The notes: generated by a model not told the origin, from the sequence alone. A DNA stretch of 64,000 bases from Rhizomicrobium sp. (GCA_037200985.1 JBBCGJ010000001.1:2518756-2582755); one strand, 5' to 3'. Positions 26,016 to 36,087 are shown, counted from the stretch's first letter. Numbers and translations are program-made.

Positions 26016-27391
26016 TACAAATTTCCCTCTTCGTCCTCGCGGGTCGCGAGCGATGTGGTCATCGTTTCGGCCTGCGCGGCCGCTTTTTCCGCTTCGAGCT
26101 GCAGGCGCTTCTTGCGCGGCTCCTCGACCAGCGCGACGAGCAGCACCAGCGCGATGGCCTCGCACGCGATCGCCACCCAGAACACCGCGAAATAGCCGAA
26201 GCTCGCCGCGATCACGCCGCCGAGCAAGGGGCCGGCGGCGCTCATCACGCTCTCGGCCGTGTTGGAGAAGGCGAGCCGCATCGCCATGTCGTCGCGGTGG
26301 CCGAACTCGAAGACGATGTTCTGCGCGCTCATCTGATAGCCGGAATTGCCGGCGCCCAGCCCGAAGAAGGCGATGAAAAGCCACAGGGGCGAACTCACAC
26401 ACATCAGGAGGACGGTCGAGCCGATCCAGAACACCAGCGCGATGATGAAATTGGAGCGAAAGCCGAAACGGTCGGCGAGATAGCCCCAGCCCAGGCTCAT
26501 CACCGTGTCGGCGCCGAGGAAGGCGAGCGACATCGCGCCGATGGTCTCGCCCGAAAGCCCGATCTTATGCGCGACATAGATGATATAGAAGGGCTGCGCC
26601 ACGCGGCTGGCGATCGCGAATGTCCGCGCGATCATGAAATAGAGAAAGCCCGGATCGGACCGCAGCATCGGGATCAACTCTCGCATGCGATCAGCCATCG
26701 CGGTGCGCGGGCGCACGGTCGGCGGCTCGGGCTCGCGCACCAGGAAGCGGAAGGCGGTGAGGCCGAGGCTGGTCAGGATGAAGGCGAGCGCGAAGGTGGT
26801 GGAATAGCCGTTGCCGAGCACATTGCCGCCGACGAGATATTTGCCGGCGAAATAGCTGAGCGCCGCCGCCACGATGCCGCCGGAGAGATTGCGCCAGCCC
26901 TGCAGCCGCCCGCGCCGCTCGATCGGGATCATCTTGGCGAGCAGGAACTGGAATGCGACGCCCTGCGGCCCGCTGAACAGGCCCAGCAGGAAGAGGAACA
27001 CCAGCACGCTCACCAGGAGCGGCGTGCCGCCGAGGAACCATCCCGCCAGCGCAATGCCGAGAATCTGCACCCGCATCATGGTGCCGAGGAACATCGAGAC
27101 GGGAAGGATCTTCTTGCGGTGCTCGATCTGAGCCGCGCCCACGATGGGCGAGACCACGCCGCCGAGCTGCTGCAGGCTGGCCCCGAGGCTCACGATCAGA
27201 TCCGAGCCGGAGAGAAAATGCAGATAGGCCGGGATGAAGGTCGGCGCGTTGACGAGCCGAAAGCCCGTCATCCCCAGCATGCCGTGGATGTAGTGGCCGG
27301 CATAGTTGCGGCGCAGGTTCCGCCAAACGAACCCTTCGTAGGCGGCTTCGCGCTCCTGCTCGCTCTCGATGCCGGCGTAGATGTCGCTCAT
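26015..27391 (-). CDS. MFS transporter
   Basis: A 458-residue major facilitator protein with about 12 membrane helices; MFS-like loops appear as GAAQIEHRKKILPVS after helix 2 and GYLADRFGFRSNF in the second half. The central loop (about 215-235, EPEPPTVRPRTAMADR) and the C-terminal tail (KKRLQLEAEKAAAQAE...) are cytosolic. The substrate is unknown. The ATG overlaps the stop of the next MFS gene (ATGA at 27388-27391), so two transporters are coupled, which is unusual and may mean they act as a pair. It ends at the ssrA terminator. Confidence 0.85.
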   Translation of the reverse strand: MSDIYAGIESEQEREAAYEGFVWRNLRRNYAGHYIHGMLGMTGFRLVNAPTFIPAYLHFLSGSDLIVSLGASLQQLGGVVSPIVGAAQIEHRKKILPVSMFLGTMMRVQILGIALAGWFLGGTPLLVSVLVFLFLLGLFSGPQGVAFQFLLAKMIPIERRGRLQGWRNLSGGIVAAALSYFAGKYLVGGNVLGNGYSTTFALAFILTSLGLTAFRFLVREPEPPTVRPRTAMADRMRELIPMLRSDPGFLYFMIARTFAIASRVAQPFYIIYVAHKIGLSGETIGAMSLAFLGADTVMSLGWGYLADRFGFRSNFIIALVFWIGSTVLLMCVSSPLWLFIAFFGLGAGNSGYQMSAQNIVFEFGHRDDMAMRLAFSNTAESVMSAAGPLLGGVIAASFGYFAVFWVAIACEAIALVLLVALVEEPRKKRLQLEAEKAAAQAETMTTSLATREDEEGNL

Positions 27392-28749
27392 TCGGCCGGC
27401 GTGTGCTGGATGACGAAGCCGCCGGTCCGCCGGTCCGCATAGGCCACGACCGAGCCGGCGATCACCACGGCGCCGCCGATGCTGATCGCCTCCGTCACGC
27501 CGAGGCTGTGCGCCAGGGCGCCGAGCAGGAGCGCGCCCCAGGGGATCATGCCCATGAAGCTCTGCGTGTAGTGCGAGATCACCCGGCCGCGGAAATGCTC
27601 ATGCGCCACGATCTGGACGATCGTGTTCGTCGTGCCGCCGAGCAGCATCAGGCTGGCCGAGGTCGGCAGCAGAAGCGCGACGGAGAGCCACAGCGAATGC
27701 GAATGGGAGAAGCCGATCAGGCCGATCCCGAAGGCGAGCCCCGACAGGATCGGCGCATAGACGAGCTGTTTCTCGGTGATCCGCGACAGCGCGAAGGCGC
27801 CGACCAGCGCGCCGGCGCCCACGGCCGACAGCAGCGTACCCTGGGTCGTCGAATCGCCGTGGATCAGGTCGCGCGCCACCGCCGGCATCATCGTCACGAA
27901 GGCGGCGCCGAACAGCGACGACACCGCCACCAGCATCAGCGAGACGCGGATTTGCGGGTTCGAGAAACTGTAGCGATAGCCCTCGAACACCTCGCGCAGC
28001 GCGTTCTGGTTGATGCGCGGCGGCCGCTCGGCCAGCCGCATCAGCAGAAGGCTCACCAGCACGGCGCCGAACGAGACGGCGTTGAGCGCGAAGCAGATGC
28101 CTTCCCCCACGGCGGCGATCAGCAGGCCTGCGACCGTCGGCCCGACGATGCGCGCGCCGTTGAACATCATCGAATTGAGCGAGATGGCGTGGCGCAGATC
28201 CTCCCGCCCCACCATGTCGAGCGTCATCGACTGCCGCGACGGGATGTCGAAGGAATTGATCAGCCCCATGGTCAGCGCCAGGCAGATGATCTCCCACACC
28301 CGGACATAGCCGCTCAGCGTCAGCACGGCGAGAACCGCCGCCTGGAGCATCGCCGCGCTCTGGGTGATCAGCAGGAATTTCCGCCGGTCGACCCGGTCGG
28401 CGACCATGCCGCCGAAGGGCGTCAGGAAGAACACCGGAACGGTCGAGCAGAACGAGGTGACGCCGAGCAGGAGCGGCGAATGCGTCAGGCTGTAGACCAG
28501 CCAGGGCTGCGCGGTGTTCTGCATCCACGAGCCCATCAGCGAGACGAACTGGCCGGCGAAGAACAGGCGGTAATTGCGGTGGCGGAAGACGGCGAGCAGG
28601 CCGGCGGGCTTTCGGATGTCGGGCGCGATTTCCTGCTCGGCGGGCGGCTCTTCCGGCGGGGTCCCGAGGTTGACATCGGGGTCGCCGCCCGAAGCGGCCT
28701 CGTCCCCTTCGGCCGCGCCCTGCGCGCCCCCTGTCCCGATACCCGTCAT
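27388..28749 (-). CDS. MFS transporter, EntS/MFS_3-like exporter
   Basis: A 453-residue protein. After a Gly/Glu-rich cytosolic N-terminus, the MFS domain begins LAVFRHRNYRLFFAGQFVSLMGSWMQ, a signature of the MFS_3 (enterobactin exporter-like) group, with GGMVADRVDRRKFLL following helix 2. About 12 helices are predicted. The start MTGIGTGGAQ at 28749 is preferred over upstream TTG at 28836 because sequence before it is not protein-like; no strong ribosome site is seen for either. Substrate unknown. It overlaps the second MFS gene by 4 bases. Confidence 0.85.
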   Translation of the reverse strand: MTGIGTGGAQGAAEGDEAASGGDPDVNLGTPPEEPPAEQEIAPDIRKPAGLLAVFRHRNYRLFFAGQFVSLMGSWMQNTAQPWLVYSLTHSPLLLGVTSFCSTVPVFFLTPFGGMVADRVDRRKFLLITQSAAMLQAAVLAVLTLSGYVRVWEIICLALTMGLINSFDIPSRQSMTLDMVGREDLRHAISLNSMMFNGARIVGPTVAGLLIAAVGEGICFALNAVSFGAVLVSLLLMRLAERPPRINQNALREVFEGYRYSFSNPQIRVSLMLVAVSSLFGAAFVTMMPAVARDLIHGDSTTQGTLLSAVGAGALVGAFALSRITEKQLVYAPILSGLAFGIGLIGFSHSHSLWLSVALLLPTSASLMLLGGTTNTIVQIVAHEHFRGRVISHYTQSFMGMIPWGALLLGALAHSLGVTEAISIGGAVVIAGSVVAYADRRTGGFVIQHTPAE

Positions 28750-28932
28750 GGCCGCACGGGAGTTACTCCGCAGAGCCGTCAGGCTCAAGGCTTTATTGGC
28801 CAACGCGGCGCCATGGCCCGACGGTCGCTCGTCCAAGGTTCCGTCGACGTAATGATCGCGGGCCGCCGCGCCTTGTCAGGGCGCCGCCCGCCGTGCTGAC
28901 CTTCGGGCAACCGCTATCCCGAAGGAATATCC

Positions 28933-30033
28933 ATGTCCGGCACCGACGTACTGTTCCGCCCGTTCCAGCTCAAATCGCTGTCGCTTCCCAACCGCATCGT
29001 CATGGCGCCGATGACGCGCTCCAAATCGCCGGAGCAGATCCCGAACGATACCGTCGCCGCCTATTACAAGGCCCGCGCTGCCGGCGGCACCGGCCTGATC
29101 CTGACCGAGGGCACCGCGCCCGAGCACAAATCGGCCACCAACGACGTGAACGTCCCGCATTTCCACGGCGCCGCGTCCCTCGAAGGCTGGGGCAAGGTGG
29201 TCAAAGCGGTGAAATCCGTCGGTGGCCATATCATGCCGCAGCTTTGGCACCTCGGCGTCGTGCGCCATCCCGGCACCGGCCCCTATCCCGAGCAGCCCAG
29301 CATGAGTCCCTCCGGCCTCGCCAAGAAGGACAAGAAGGTCGCCGAGCCGATGAGCGACGGCGACGTCGCCGACGTGATCGCCGGCTTCGCCAAATCCGCC
29401 ACCTACGCCAAGGACCTCGGCTTCGACGGCGTCGAGCTGCACGGCGCGCACGGCTATCTGATCGACCAGTTCTTCTGGGAGGGCACCAACCAGCGCGGCG
29501 ACAAATACGGCGGCAGCCTCGAGGCCCGCTCCCATTTCGCCGCCGACATCGCGCGCGCCGTGCGCGCCGCGGTGGGACCGGATTTCCCGATCCTGCTGCG
29601 CTTCTCGCAATGGAAGCAGCAGGACTTCGCCGCCCGCCTGGCGCACACGCCGGGCGAACTCGAAACCTTCCTCAAGCCGCTGATCGACGCCGGCGTCGAC
29701 ATCTTCCATTGCTCGACGCGCCGCTTCTGGGAGCCGGAATTCGAAGGCTCCGACCTGAACCTCGCCGGCTGGACCAAGAAGCTTTCGGGCAAGCCCACGA
29801 TCTCGGTCGGTTCGGTCAGCCTCAGCAACGACTTCATCACCGCCTTCCGCCAGGCGGGCGCGGAGATCTCCGGCATCGACCGGCTGATCGAGATGATGGA
29901 GCGCGGCGACTTCGACCTCATCGCGGTCGGCCGCGCCCTGATCGTCAACCCCGACTGGGCGAACAAGGTGCGCGTCGGCAAGCTGGACGCGCTCGTGCCC
30001 TACAGCCCGGAGGCCCTGGCGACGCTGGTCTAG
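28933..30033 (+). CDS. NADH:flavin oxidoreductase, Old Yellow Enzyme family
   Basis: A 366-residue FMN-dependent TIM barrel. Motifs include LPNRIVMAPMTRSKS (about residue 18-32), GGTGLILTEGTAPE, MPQLWHLGVVRHP, then GFDGVELHGAHGYLIDQFFW (about 160-180) with the substrate-binding HGAH and RSHFAADIARAVRAAVG. The usual active-site His/Asn pair of OYE appears here as His-x-x-His. It probably reduces activated C=C bonds. A GAAGGAAT ribosome site at 28920-28927 supports the start. It stands alone on the plus strand. Confidence 0.9.
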   Translation: MSGTDVLFRPFQLKSLSLPNRIVMAPMTRSKSPEQIPNDTVAAYYKARAAGGTGLILTEGTAPEHKSATNDVNVPHFHGAASLEGWGKVVKAVKSVGGHIMPQLWHLGVVRHPGTGPYPEQPSMSPSGLAKKDKKVAEPMSDGDVADVIAGFAKSATYAKDLGFDGVELHGAHGYLIDQFFWEGTNQRGDKYGGSLEARSHFAADIARAVRAAVGPDFPILLRFSQWKQQDFAARLAHTPGELETFLKPLIDAGVDIFHCSTRRFWEPEFEGSDLNLAGWTKKLSGKPTISVGSVSLSNDFITAFRQAGAEISGIDRLIEMMERGDFDLIAVGRALIVNPDWANKVRVGKLDALVPYSPEALATLV

Positions 30034-30111
30034 GCATTCGGCGCGCCGCCGCGATAGACAGCGCATTCGCGAAGCCGTCAAAATTTGCGGCAGGTCGGAG
30101 CAGCGGGAGAA

Positions 30112-30795
30112 TTGGGCGTAGGGCATTTCACCTTGACCGCGACGGACATCGCCGTGATCGGCTACGGCTCGGCCGCGCTCGGCGTGCTCATGCTGATCAT
30201 GCACACGATGATCCCGTTGCGGATCACCGGCGTCGCCCACAATGTGGCGCAGATCTGTTTCGGCCTGCTCACCGGCATCTATCCGATCGTCGTCCAGCAC
30301 GCGATCCTGCTGCCGATCAATGTGCGCCGGCTCAGCCAGATGACCGGCCTCATCAATCAGGTGAAGCATGCCGCGAACAGCGGCTCGCAGTCCCTGGAAT
30401 GGCTCAAGCCGTTCATGGATCGCGTCTCGGTGCGCAAAGGGGACGTCCTGTTCCGCAAGGGTGACAAGGCCGACCGCATGTATTATGTCCTGAGCGGACG
30501 GCTCGGCGTCGCCGATGTCGGGGTCGAGATCGCGGAAGGCGGGGTCGTGGGCGAGCTCGGCATGCTGTCGCCCGGTCAGACGCGCACGCACACGGTCTCC
30601 TGCACCGAGGACGCGAACCTCCTGGTCATGCCGTACAGACGGATCGAGCAGCTCTATTACCAGAACCCGACCTTCGGATTCTATTTTCTCAAACTGTCGA
30701 GCGCGCGCCTGTTCGAGAACATCGCCCAGCTCGAACGCCATCTCGCCGAGAGCAACCGGGAAATCGACCGGCTCCGCGCGCAGCGGGCGGCCTGA
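30112..30795 (+). CDS. Membrane-anchored cyclic-nucleotide-binding-domain protein
   Basis: About 227 residues. The N-terminal 75 residues hold two to three membrane helices (IAVIGYGSAALGVLMLIMHTMIP and FGLLTGIYPIVVQHAILLP), with RRLSQMTGLINQVK as a linker, and then a CAP_ED/cNMP domain (about 105-205): VRKGDVLFRKGDKADRMYYVLSGRL, EIAEGGVVGELGMLSPGQTRTHTVSC. A coiled coil ends the protein. The ligand-phosphate loop (GELGMLSPGQTRTHT) is typical. Start codon is uncertain: TTG at 30112 is used, TTG at 30085 or 30133 are alternatives. The convergent neighbour is a class III adenylate cyclase, a possible source of its ligand. Confidence 0.7.
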   Translation: MGVGHFTLTATDIAVIGYGSAALGVLMLIMHTMIPLRITGVAHNVAQICFGLLTGIYPIVVQHAILLPINVRRLSQMTGLINQVKHAANSGSQSLEWLKPFMDRVSVRKGDVLFRKGDKADRMYYVLSGRLGVADVGVEIAEGGVVGELGMLSPGQTRTHTVSCTEDANLLVMPYRRIEQLYYQNPTFGFYFLKLSSARLFENIAQLERHLAESNREIDRLRAQRAA

Positions 30796-30807
30796 ATCGG
30801 GCCGGCG

Positions 30808-32664
30808 TCAGCCTTCCGCCGCAAGCCGCGCCTCGGCGGCGGCGATCATGGCCTGGAAGCGGGGATCGTCGCGCAGCGAATCGAAGTCCGGATCGGCCTT
30901 GGCGTGGTTCAGGAAATCGATCGACATCGTCGCCAGTACCGGTCCGAGAAGCTCCAGCGCGCGATCCTTGTCCCCCATCTGGGCCGCCATGTCGCAGGCG
31001 AAGTTGTAGCGCATGTTCATGTTGTCGGGATCGATGAGAAGGCCGCGGGCCATCCATTCCTTGGCGCGCTCGGCCTCGCCCAGCACCATCAGCGCCGAGA
31101 CGCCGAGCCCGATCGCGGCGCCGTTGTTGCGGTCGAGCGCGATGACCTTTTCGACCCGGGCCAGGGTCATCTCCGCGGCGCGGCGCTGGCCCTTGGCGTC
31201 GCCGGTCGCGGTGTAGCAGGTGATCAGCATGGCCGACGAACTGAAATCCGCTTCCAAAATGGCGGCGGACTTCTCGAAATGGGCGATAGCGTCGACGATC
31301 CGGCGCCGGCGGAAATGCGAATAGGCCGCCGCGCGGTTGACCTCGTGCGAGTCCGGATCCATGCGCAGCGCGGTCGCCAGCTCGGCCAGCGCCTCGTCAT
31401 GGCGCCCGCTCTCGTGCAGCAGCAGGGCCAGGACGGCGTGCGCCTCGGCCAGGTTGGCGTCGAGCGCCAGCGCTCGTTCGACCGAGGCCTGGCCGCCATC
31501 GCCGTCCCTGGCGAACTGGTAGCGCAGCGAGTTCTGCGCCATGGCCAGCAGCGCCCAGGCGCGCGCATAGGACGGATCGATCTCGGTCGCGCGCGTGCAG
31601 AGGCGGATGACCGTCTCGTCCCGCCGCACGTCGCCGAAATTGCCGGTGGTGAAGTTCTGCCGTGCCATCAGATAGAGATTGTAGGCCTCGACATTCTCGG
31701 TGCCGCGGCGCTCGATCGCCTTCTTCTCCTCGGGCAGCAGCACGAGCCTGAGGGCACCGACGATGGCTTGGCTGATCTCGTCCTGCAGCGCGAAGATGTC
31801 GTCGAGATTGCGGTCGTAGCGTTCCGCCCAGACATGGTCGCCCGCGGCCCCGTCGATGAGCTGCGCGGTGATGCGCACCCGCCCGCCCGATTTGCGGACG
31901 CTGCCTTCCAGCACATGGCTGACGGAGAGCTCGCGCGCGACCTGCGGGATCTTCAGGCTCTTGCCCTTGAAGGTGAAGGCGGTGTTGCGCGCCACCACCG
32001 ACAAGGCCGAGACCTTGGAGAGATCGGTGATGATGTCTTCGCTGATGCCGTCGCTGAAATACTCCTGCTCCGTGTCGCCGCTCATGTTCGAGAAGGGCAG
32101 GACGCAGATGGAGAGCTTGTGCGCCGGTTCGGGCTTCGGCCGCTCCGCCTCGTCCGTCGCGCGCGCCGGGCGGACCGAGAACACGTGCACCGGCGTCTCG
32201 ATGTTCTTGACCGTGTGCTCCCCAAGGTCGTCGAACGTGCAGGAGATCTTGCCCCTGGCGTTGTCGTGCACGGTGCGCGAGACGGCGACGCCGCCGACGG
32301 GCGCCAGCGCCTGGAGCCGGGCCGCGACATTGACCCCGTCGCCATAGATATCGTCGTCCTCGACGATCACCTCGCCCAGATTGATGCCGATGCGGTAGCG
32401 GATGCGGCTGGCGCCGGCGGCCTTCTCGGTCGCGGCCTGGATCGCGAGCGCGCATTCGACGGCCGAGATGACGCTGGGAAATTCCGCCAGCGCGCCGTCG
32501 CCGATCAGCTTGAAGATGCGGCCGCCATGGATCGCGACCTGGGGATCGAAAATCCGCGTCCGGTTGGCCTTCAGCCGCTCCAGCGTCCCGGTCTCGTCGG
32601 CTTCCATCAATCCGCTATAGCCGACCACGTCGGCGGACAGGATGGCGGTGAGCTTGCGCTGCAT
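30808..32664 (-). CDS. Class III adenylate/guanylate cyclase with TPR domain (paralogue B)
   Basis: A 618-residue protein. Residues 1-165 form a class III nucleotide cyclase homology domain (ILSADVVGYSGLMEADE with the metal-binding Asp, IGDGALAEF, and GDGVNVAARLQ). Residues about 190-330 are the TolB-like segment seen in this group (ICVLPFSNMSGDTEQEYFSDG, GSVRKSGGRVRITAQLI). The rest is TPR repeats (for example ALALDANLAEAHAVLALLLHES). No membrane helix is seen, so it is probably cytosolic. Its ATG overlaps the stop of the upstream paralogue by one base (TGATG). The two are tandem duplicates; the first 160 residues are about 90% identical by eye. Confidence 0.87.
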   Translation of the reverse strand: MQRKLTAILSADVVGYSGLMEADETGTLERLKANRTRIFDPQVAIHGGRIFKLIGDGALAEFPSVISAVECALAIQAATEKAAGASRIRYRIGINLGEVIVEDDDIYGDGVNVAARLQALAPVGGVAVSRTVHDNARGKISCTFDDLGEHTVKNIETPVHVFSVRPARATDEAERPKPEPAHKLSICVLPFSNMSGDTEQEYFSDGISEDIITDLSKVSALSVVARNTAFTFKGKSLKIPQVARELSVSHVLEGSVRKSGGRVRITAQLIDGAAGDHVWAERYDRNLDDIFALQDEISQAIVGALRLVLLPEEKKAIERRGTENVEAYNLYLMARQNFTTGNFGDVRRDETVIRLCTRATEIDPSYARAWALLAMAQNSLRYQFARDGDGGQASVERALALDANLAEAHAVLALLLHESGRHDEALAELATALRMDPDSHEVNRAAAYSHFRRRRIVDAIAHFEKSAAILEADFSSSAMLITCYTATGDAKGQRRAAEMTLARVEKVIALDRNNGAAIGLGVSALMVLGEAERAKEWMARGLLIDPDNMNMRYNFACDMAAQMGDKDRALELLGPVLATMSIDFLNHAKADPDFDSLRDDPRFQAMIAAAEARLAAEG

Positions 32665-34532
32665 CAGCCGGATCCCGTTTCGCCGTCCGCCGCCACCCGC
32701 GCTTCCGCCGCCGCCAGCATGGCCTTGAAACGCGGATCGTCCCGGATGCGGTCGAGGTCCGGATCGACTTTGGCGTGCTTGAGGAAGCCGACGTTCCACC
32801 GGGCGAAGACGGGTCCCAGCATGTCGAGCGCGGCGTCGAAATCCTGCAATTGCGTCACCAGCGTGCAGGCAAAATTATAGCGCATGTTCATGTTGTCGGG
32901 ATCGATCAGCAGCGCGCGGGTGATCCAGTCGCTCGCCCGTTCCTTCTCGCCCAGGGCCGCGAGCGCGTCGGCGCCGCTGGCCACGGCCGCGCCGTTGTTC
33001 TGGTCCTGCGTCAGGGTCTTTTCCGCGCGCGCCAGCGCAACCCGCGCGACGCGCACCATGTCGCCGGTATTCCCCAGTGCCCGATAACAGGTCATCAGCA
33101 TCAGCGGCGAATTGAAGTCCGTTTCCATCAGCGCCGTGGCTTTCTCGAAATAGCGGGCGGCGTCCTCGACGGCGCGCTGCCGGAAGCTCAATCGCGCCGC
33201 CGATTTGTTGACCTCGTAGGACTCCGGGTCCAGCTTCAGGGCCACGGCGATTTCGGCGCAGGCCTCGTCCGTGCGGCCCTGGTCGGACAGGATTCGCGCC
33301 TTGATCGCGTGGGCTTCCGCCAGATTGGCGTCCAGCGCCAGCGCGCGTTCCACCGCGGTCAGGCCGTCGTCGGTTTTGACGCCATGGGTGAAGTACAAAA
33401 TCATCTGCCCCAGCGCCATCAGCGCCCAGCCTTGCGCGTAGTTCGGATCGATTTCGGTGGCCCGCCGGCACAGCCGCACGATGGCCTCCGCGCGGTTCGA
33501 ATAGCCCTCGTTTCCGATCACGTAATTCTGCCGCGCCATCAGATAGAGATTATAGGCCTCGGCATTGGTGGTGCCGCGCCGCTCGATGGCCTTCTTCTCC
33601 TCCGGAAGAAGCTTCAGCCTGAGCGCCTTGACGATGGCCTCGGAGATCTCGTCCTGCAGCGCGAAGATGTCGCTGAGATCGCGGTCGTAGCGCTCGGCCC
33701 AGACATGCTCGCCGGTGGCGCCGTCGATCAGCTGCGCGGTGATGCGCAGGCGGCTGCCCGCCTTGCGCACGCTGCCTTCGAGGATGTGGCTGACCTTCAG
33801 CTGTCGCGCGATCTGCGGAATGTCGACGCTCTTGCCCTTGAACTGGAACGCGGTGTTGCGGGCGATGACGCCCAGCGCCGAGACCTTGCTCAGATCGGTG
33901 ATGATGTCTTCGCTGATGCCGTCGCTGAAATATTCCTGCTGCGGATCGTCGCTCATATTGGCGAACGGCAGCACGCAGATCGACAGCTTTTGCGACGCCT
34001 CGGCGGCCGGCGGAACGGCCTCTGGCGGCGCGGCGGCGCGAACCGAGAATGCCTGGACCGGGCGCTCGTGATTCTTCACCTGGTGTTCGCCCATGTCCTC
34101 GAAGGCGCAGGCGAGCTTGCCTTCGATATTGTCGCGCACGGTCCTCGACACGGCGATGCCGCCGACCGGCGCCAGCGCCTGCAACCGCGCGGCGACATTG
34201 ACGCCCTCGCCATAGATGTCGTCCCCCTCGACGATCACCTCGCCCAGATTGATCCCGATGCGATAGCGGATGCGGCTGGCGCCGGCGGCCTTCTCGGTCG
34301 CGGCCTGGATCGCGAGCGCGCATTCGGCCGCGGCGATGACGCTGGGGAATTCCGCCAGAGCCCCGTCGCCGATCAGCTTGAAGACCCGCCCGCCATGGAT
34401 GGCGACCTGAGGGTCGAAGATGCGGGCCCGGTTGGCCTTCAGCCGTTCCAGCGTGCCGGCCTCGTCGGCCTGCATCAGGCCGCTATAGCCGACCACGTCG
34501 GCGGACAGAATCGCGGTCAATTTTCGTTGCAT
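32664..34532 (-). CDS. Class III adenylate/guanylate cyclase with TPR domain (paralogue A)
   Basis: A 622-residue protein with the same plan as the downstream paralogue: cyclase domain (MQRKLTAILSADVVGYSGLMQ...), TolB-like middle (ICVLPFANMSDDPQQEYFSDG) and C-terminal TPRs (ALALDANLAEAHAIKARILSDQ). Cyclase metal and purine-site residues look conserved but activity is not proven. The TPR part differs much more between the two copies than the cyclase part, suggesting the same output with different partners or strong selection or gene conversion on the catalytic end. It is preceded by a 73-base gap from the P450 gene. Confidence 0.87.
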   Translation of the reverse strand: MQRKLTAILSADVVGYSGLMQADEAGTLERLKANRARIFDPQVAIHGGRVFKLIGDGALAEFPSVIAAAECALAIQAATEKAAGASRIRYRIGINLGEVIVEGDDIYGEGVNVAARLQALAPVGGIAVSRTVRDNIEGKLACAFEDMGEHQVKNHERPVQAFSVRAAAPPEAVPPAAEASQKLSICVLPFANMSDDPQQEYFSDGISEDIITDLSKVSALGVIARNTAFQFKGKSVDIPQIARQLKVSHILEGSVRKAGSRLRITAQLIDGATGEHVWAERYDRDLSDIFALQDEISEAIVKALRLKLLPEEKKAIERRGTTNAEAYNLYLMARQNYVIGNEGYSNRAEAIVRLCRRATEIDPNYAQGWALMALGQMILYFTHGVKTDDGLTAVERALALDANLAEAHAIKARILSDQGRTDEACAEIAVALKLDPESYEVNKSAARLSFRQRAVEDAARYFEKATALMETDFNSPLMLMTCYRALGNTGDMVRVARVALARAEKTLTQDQNNGAAVASGADALAALGEKERASDWITRALLIDPDNMNMRYNFACTLVTQLQDFDAALDMLGPVFARWNVGFLKHAKVDPDLDRIRDDPRFKAMLAAAEARVAADGETGSG

Positions 34533-34605
34533 CGAAAACGGGCGGCCGTGGTGAACCCGGAGATACCCTAACGGCTCGGCCGGGCGCCGTCAGCCCCGCA
34601 CGATG

Positions 34606-35985
34606 TCACCGTCTCGACAGCACCATCTTCAGCCCGAATTGCGGCCGGAGCGTCAGCCGCGCCAGCGGCACCACGGGATGGCCGGGCACGAGGTCCAGCT
34701 TGAACCGCTTGAGGATCTGGCCCAGCACGATCATCGCCTCCTGCATCGCGAAGCCCATGCCGATGCAGATGCGCGGCCCGGCGCCGAACGGGATATAGGC
34801 GAAGCGGGGAATGACCTCGCGCCGGCCCGGCGCGAAACGGTCGGGATCGAAATAATCGGGCGCCTCCCACAGCGTGCGATGGCGCTGGATCAGCCAGGGC
34901 GAGATCAGGACCGAGGTGCCGCCGCGGATATCGATCGGCCCGATCCGGTCCGGCCCGATGGAATCGCGGCTGATGAAGGGCGCCGGCGGATAGAGGCGGA
35001 GCGACTCCTCCAGCACCTGGCGCGTATAGGGCATGCGGGCCGGATCGCCGTCCGCCGCGCGCACCTCCGCCGCCACCCGCGCCTCGATGCCGGGAAATTG
35101 CGACAGCAGATAGAGCGTCCAGGCAAGCGCGTTGGCGGTCGTCTCATGGCCCGCGAAAATGAAGGTCATCGCATTGTCGTAGACCTCGGCCTCGCCGAAC
35201 AGCGCGCCGCCTTCGGGATCGCGGGTGGTCAGCAGCAGGGTGAGCAGGTCCTTCGGCGCGGCGGCCGGATCGCGCGCGATCTGTTCCTTGCGCCGGGCGA
35301 TCAGGGCGCCGATCTCGCGGCGGAAGAAGCGCACCGCGGCGCGGGCCTTCAGCCTTTTGGGCGTCGGCGCCCAGGCCGGCACGCCCAGCGTGGTCAGAAG
35401 GTCGATCCGTCCCAGCGTGTCGATATAGGTGACGAAGTGCCCGGCCAGCGCCGCATAGTCGATCCGCACGTCGTCGGAGAACATCGTGTGGGTGATAATG
35501 GCGTAGGTGATCCGCATCATCTCCTCGGCCGCGTCGATCGTGGCGCCGGGCGCCAGATCGTCCCAGCGCTTCAGCGCCGCCTCGGTCACTGTCGCCATGG
35601 GCGCCGCGAAATCGGCGACATGGCGCATGGAAAAGGTCGGCGCGGTGGTTCGGCGCTGGAATTTCCAGCTTTCGCCATCGGCGTTGAACAGGCCGTTGCC
35701 CAGCGCCGGCCCCGTCGTGCGCTGCACCTGCCGGCTCTTTTTGTAATTCGCGACATTGTCGAGCAGGACATGCTTCACGCCGTCCGGATCGTTGAGCAGC
35801 AGGAAGTCCTGGATCCAGTTTCGGTCATAGACGTAAGGCACGCGATAGGCGCGTTCGCCCCAGGCCGCCACCGCGTTGCGCCCGATCTCCCGCACCGCCT
35901 GGATGCGGCTGATCACGCGATCCTTGGGAATCGGCGCCGCCGGCCTCAATGCTGATTCTCGCGGTTCCGCCAGCGCCTCGCTCAT
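34606..35985 (-). CDS. Cytochrome P450
   Basis: A 459-residue soluble bacterial P450. The I-helix motif FIFAGHETTANALAWTLY is near residue 265-282, the K-helix ExxR is in VLEESLRLYPPAP (about 320), and the heme-binding loop FGAGPRICIG (400-409) holds the thiolate Cys407. The N-terminus has no membrane anchor. It resembles the CYP4/CYP102-like hydroxylase groups, but the substrate is unknown. No ferredoxin or reductase gene is adjacent. It is divergent from sspB. Confidence 0.93.
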   Translation of the reverse strand: MSEALAEPRESALRPAAPIPKDRVISRIQAVREIGRNAVAAWGERAYRVPYVYDRNWIQDFLLLNDPDGVKHVLLDNVANYKKSRQVQRTTGPALGNGLFNADGESWKFQRRTTAPTFSMRHVADFAAPMATVTEAALKRWDDLAPGATIDAAEEMMRITYAIITHTMFSDDVRIDYAALAGHFVTYIDTLGRIDLLTTLGVPAWAPTPKRLKARAAVRFFRREIGALIARRKEQIARDPAAAPKDLLTLLLTTRDPEGGALFGEAEVYDNAMTFIFAGHETTANALAWTLYLLSQFPGIEARVAAEVRAADGDPARMPYTRQVLEESLRLYPPAPFISRDSIGPDRIGPIDIRGGTSVLISPWLIQRHRTLWEAPDYFDPDRFAPGRREVIPRFAYIPFGAGPRICIGMGFAMQEAMIVLGQILKRFKLDLVPGHPVVPLARLTLRPQFGLKMVLSRR

Positions 35986-36087
35986 GGCGGGACACTAGCA
36001 TCGCCTTCTACGCCTTACACCTTCGCTCTTCGCATTGACTTAGGAATGGGCGCGCTTAGTCTCCCGTCTTCAGCACCGGACCCGCGC

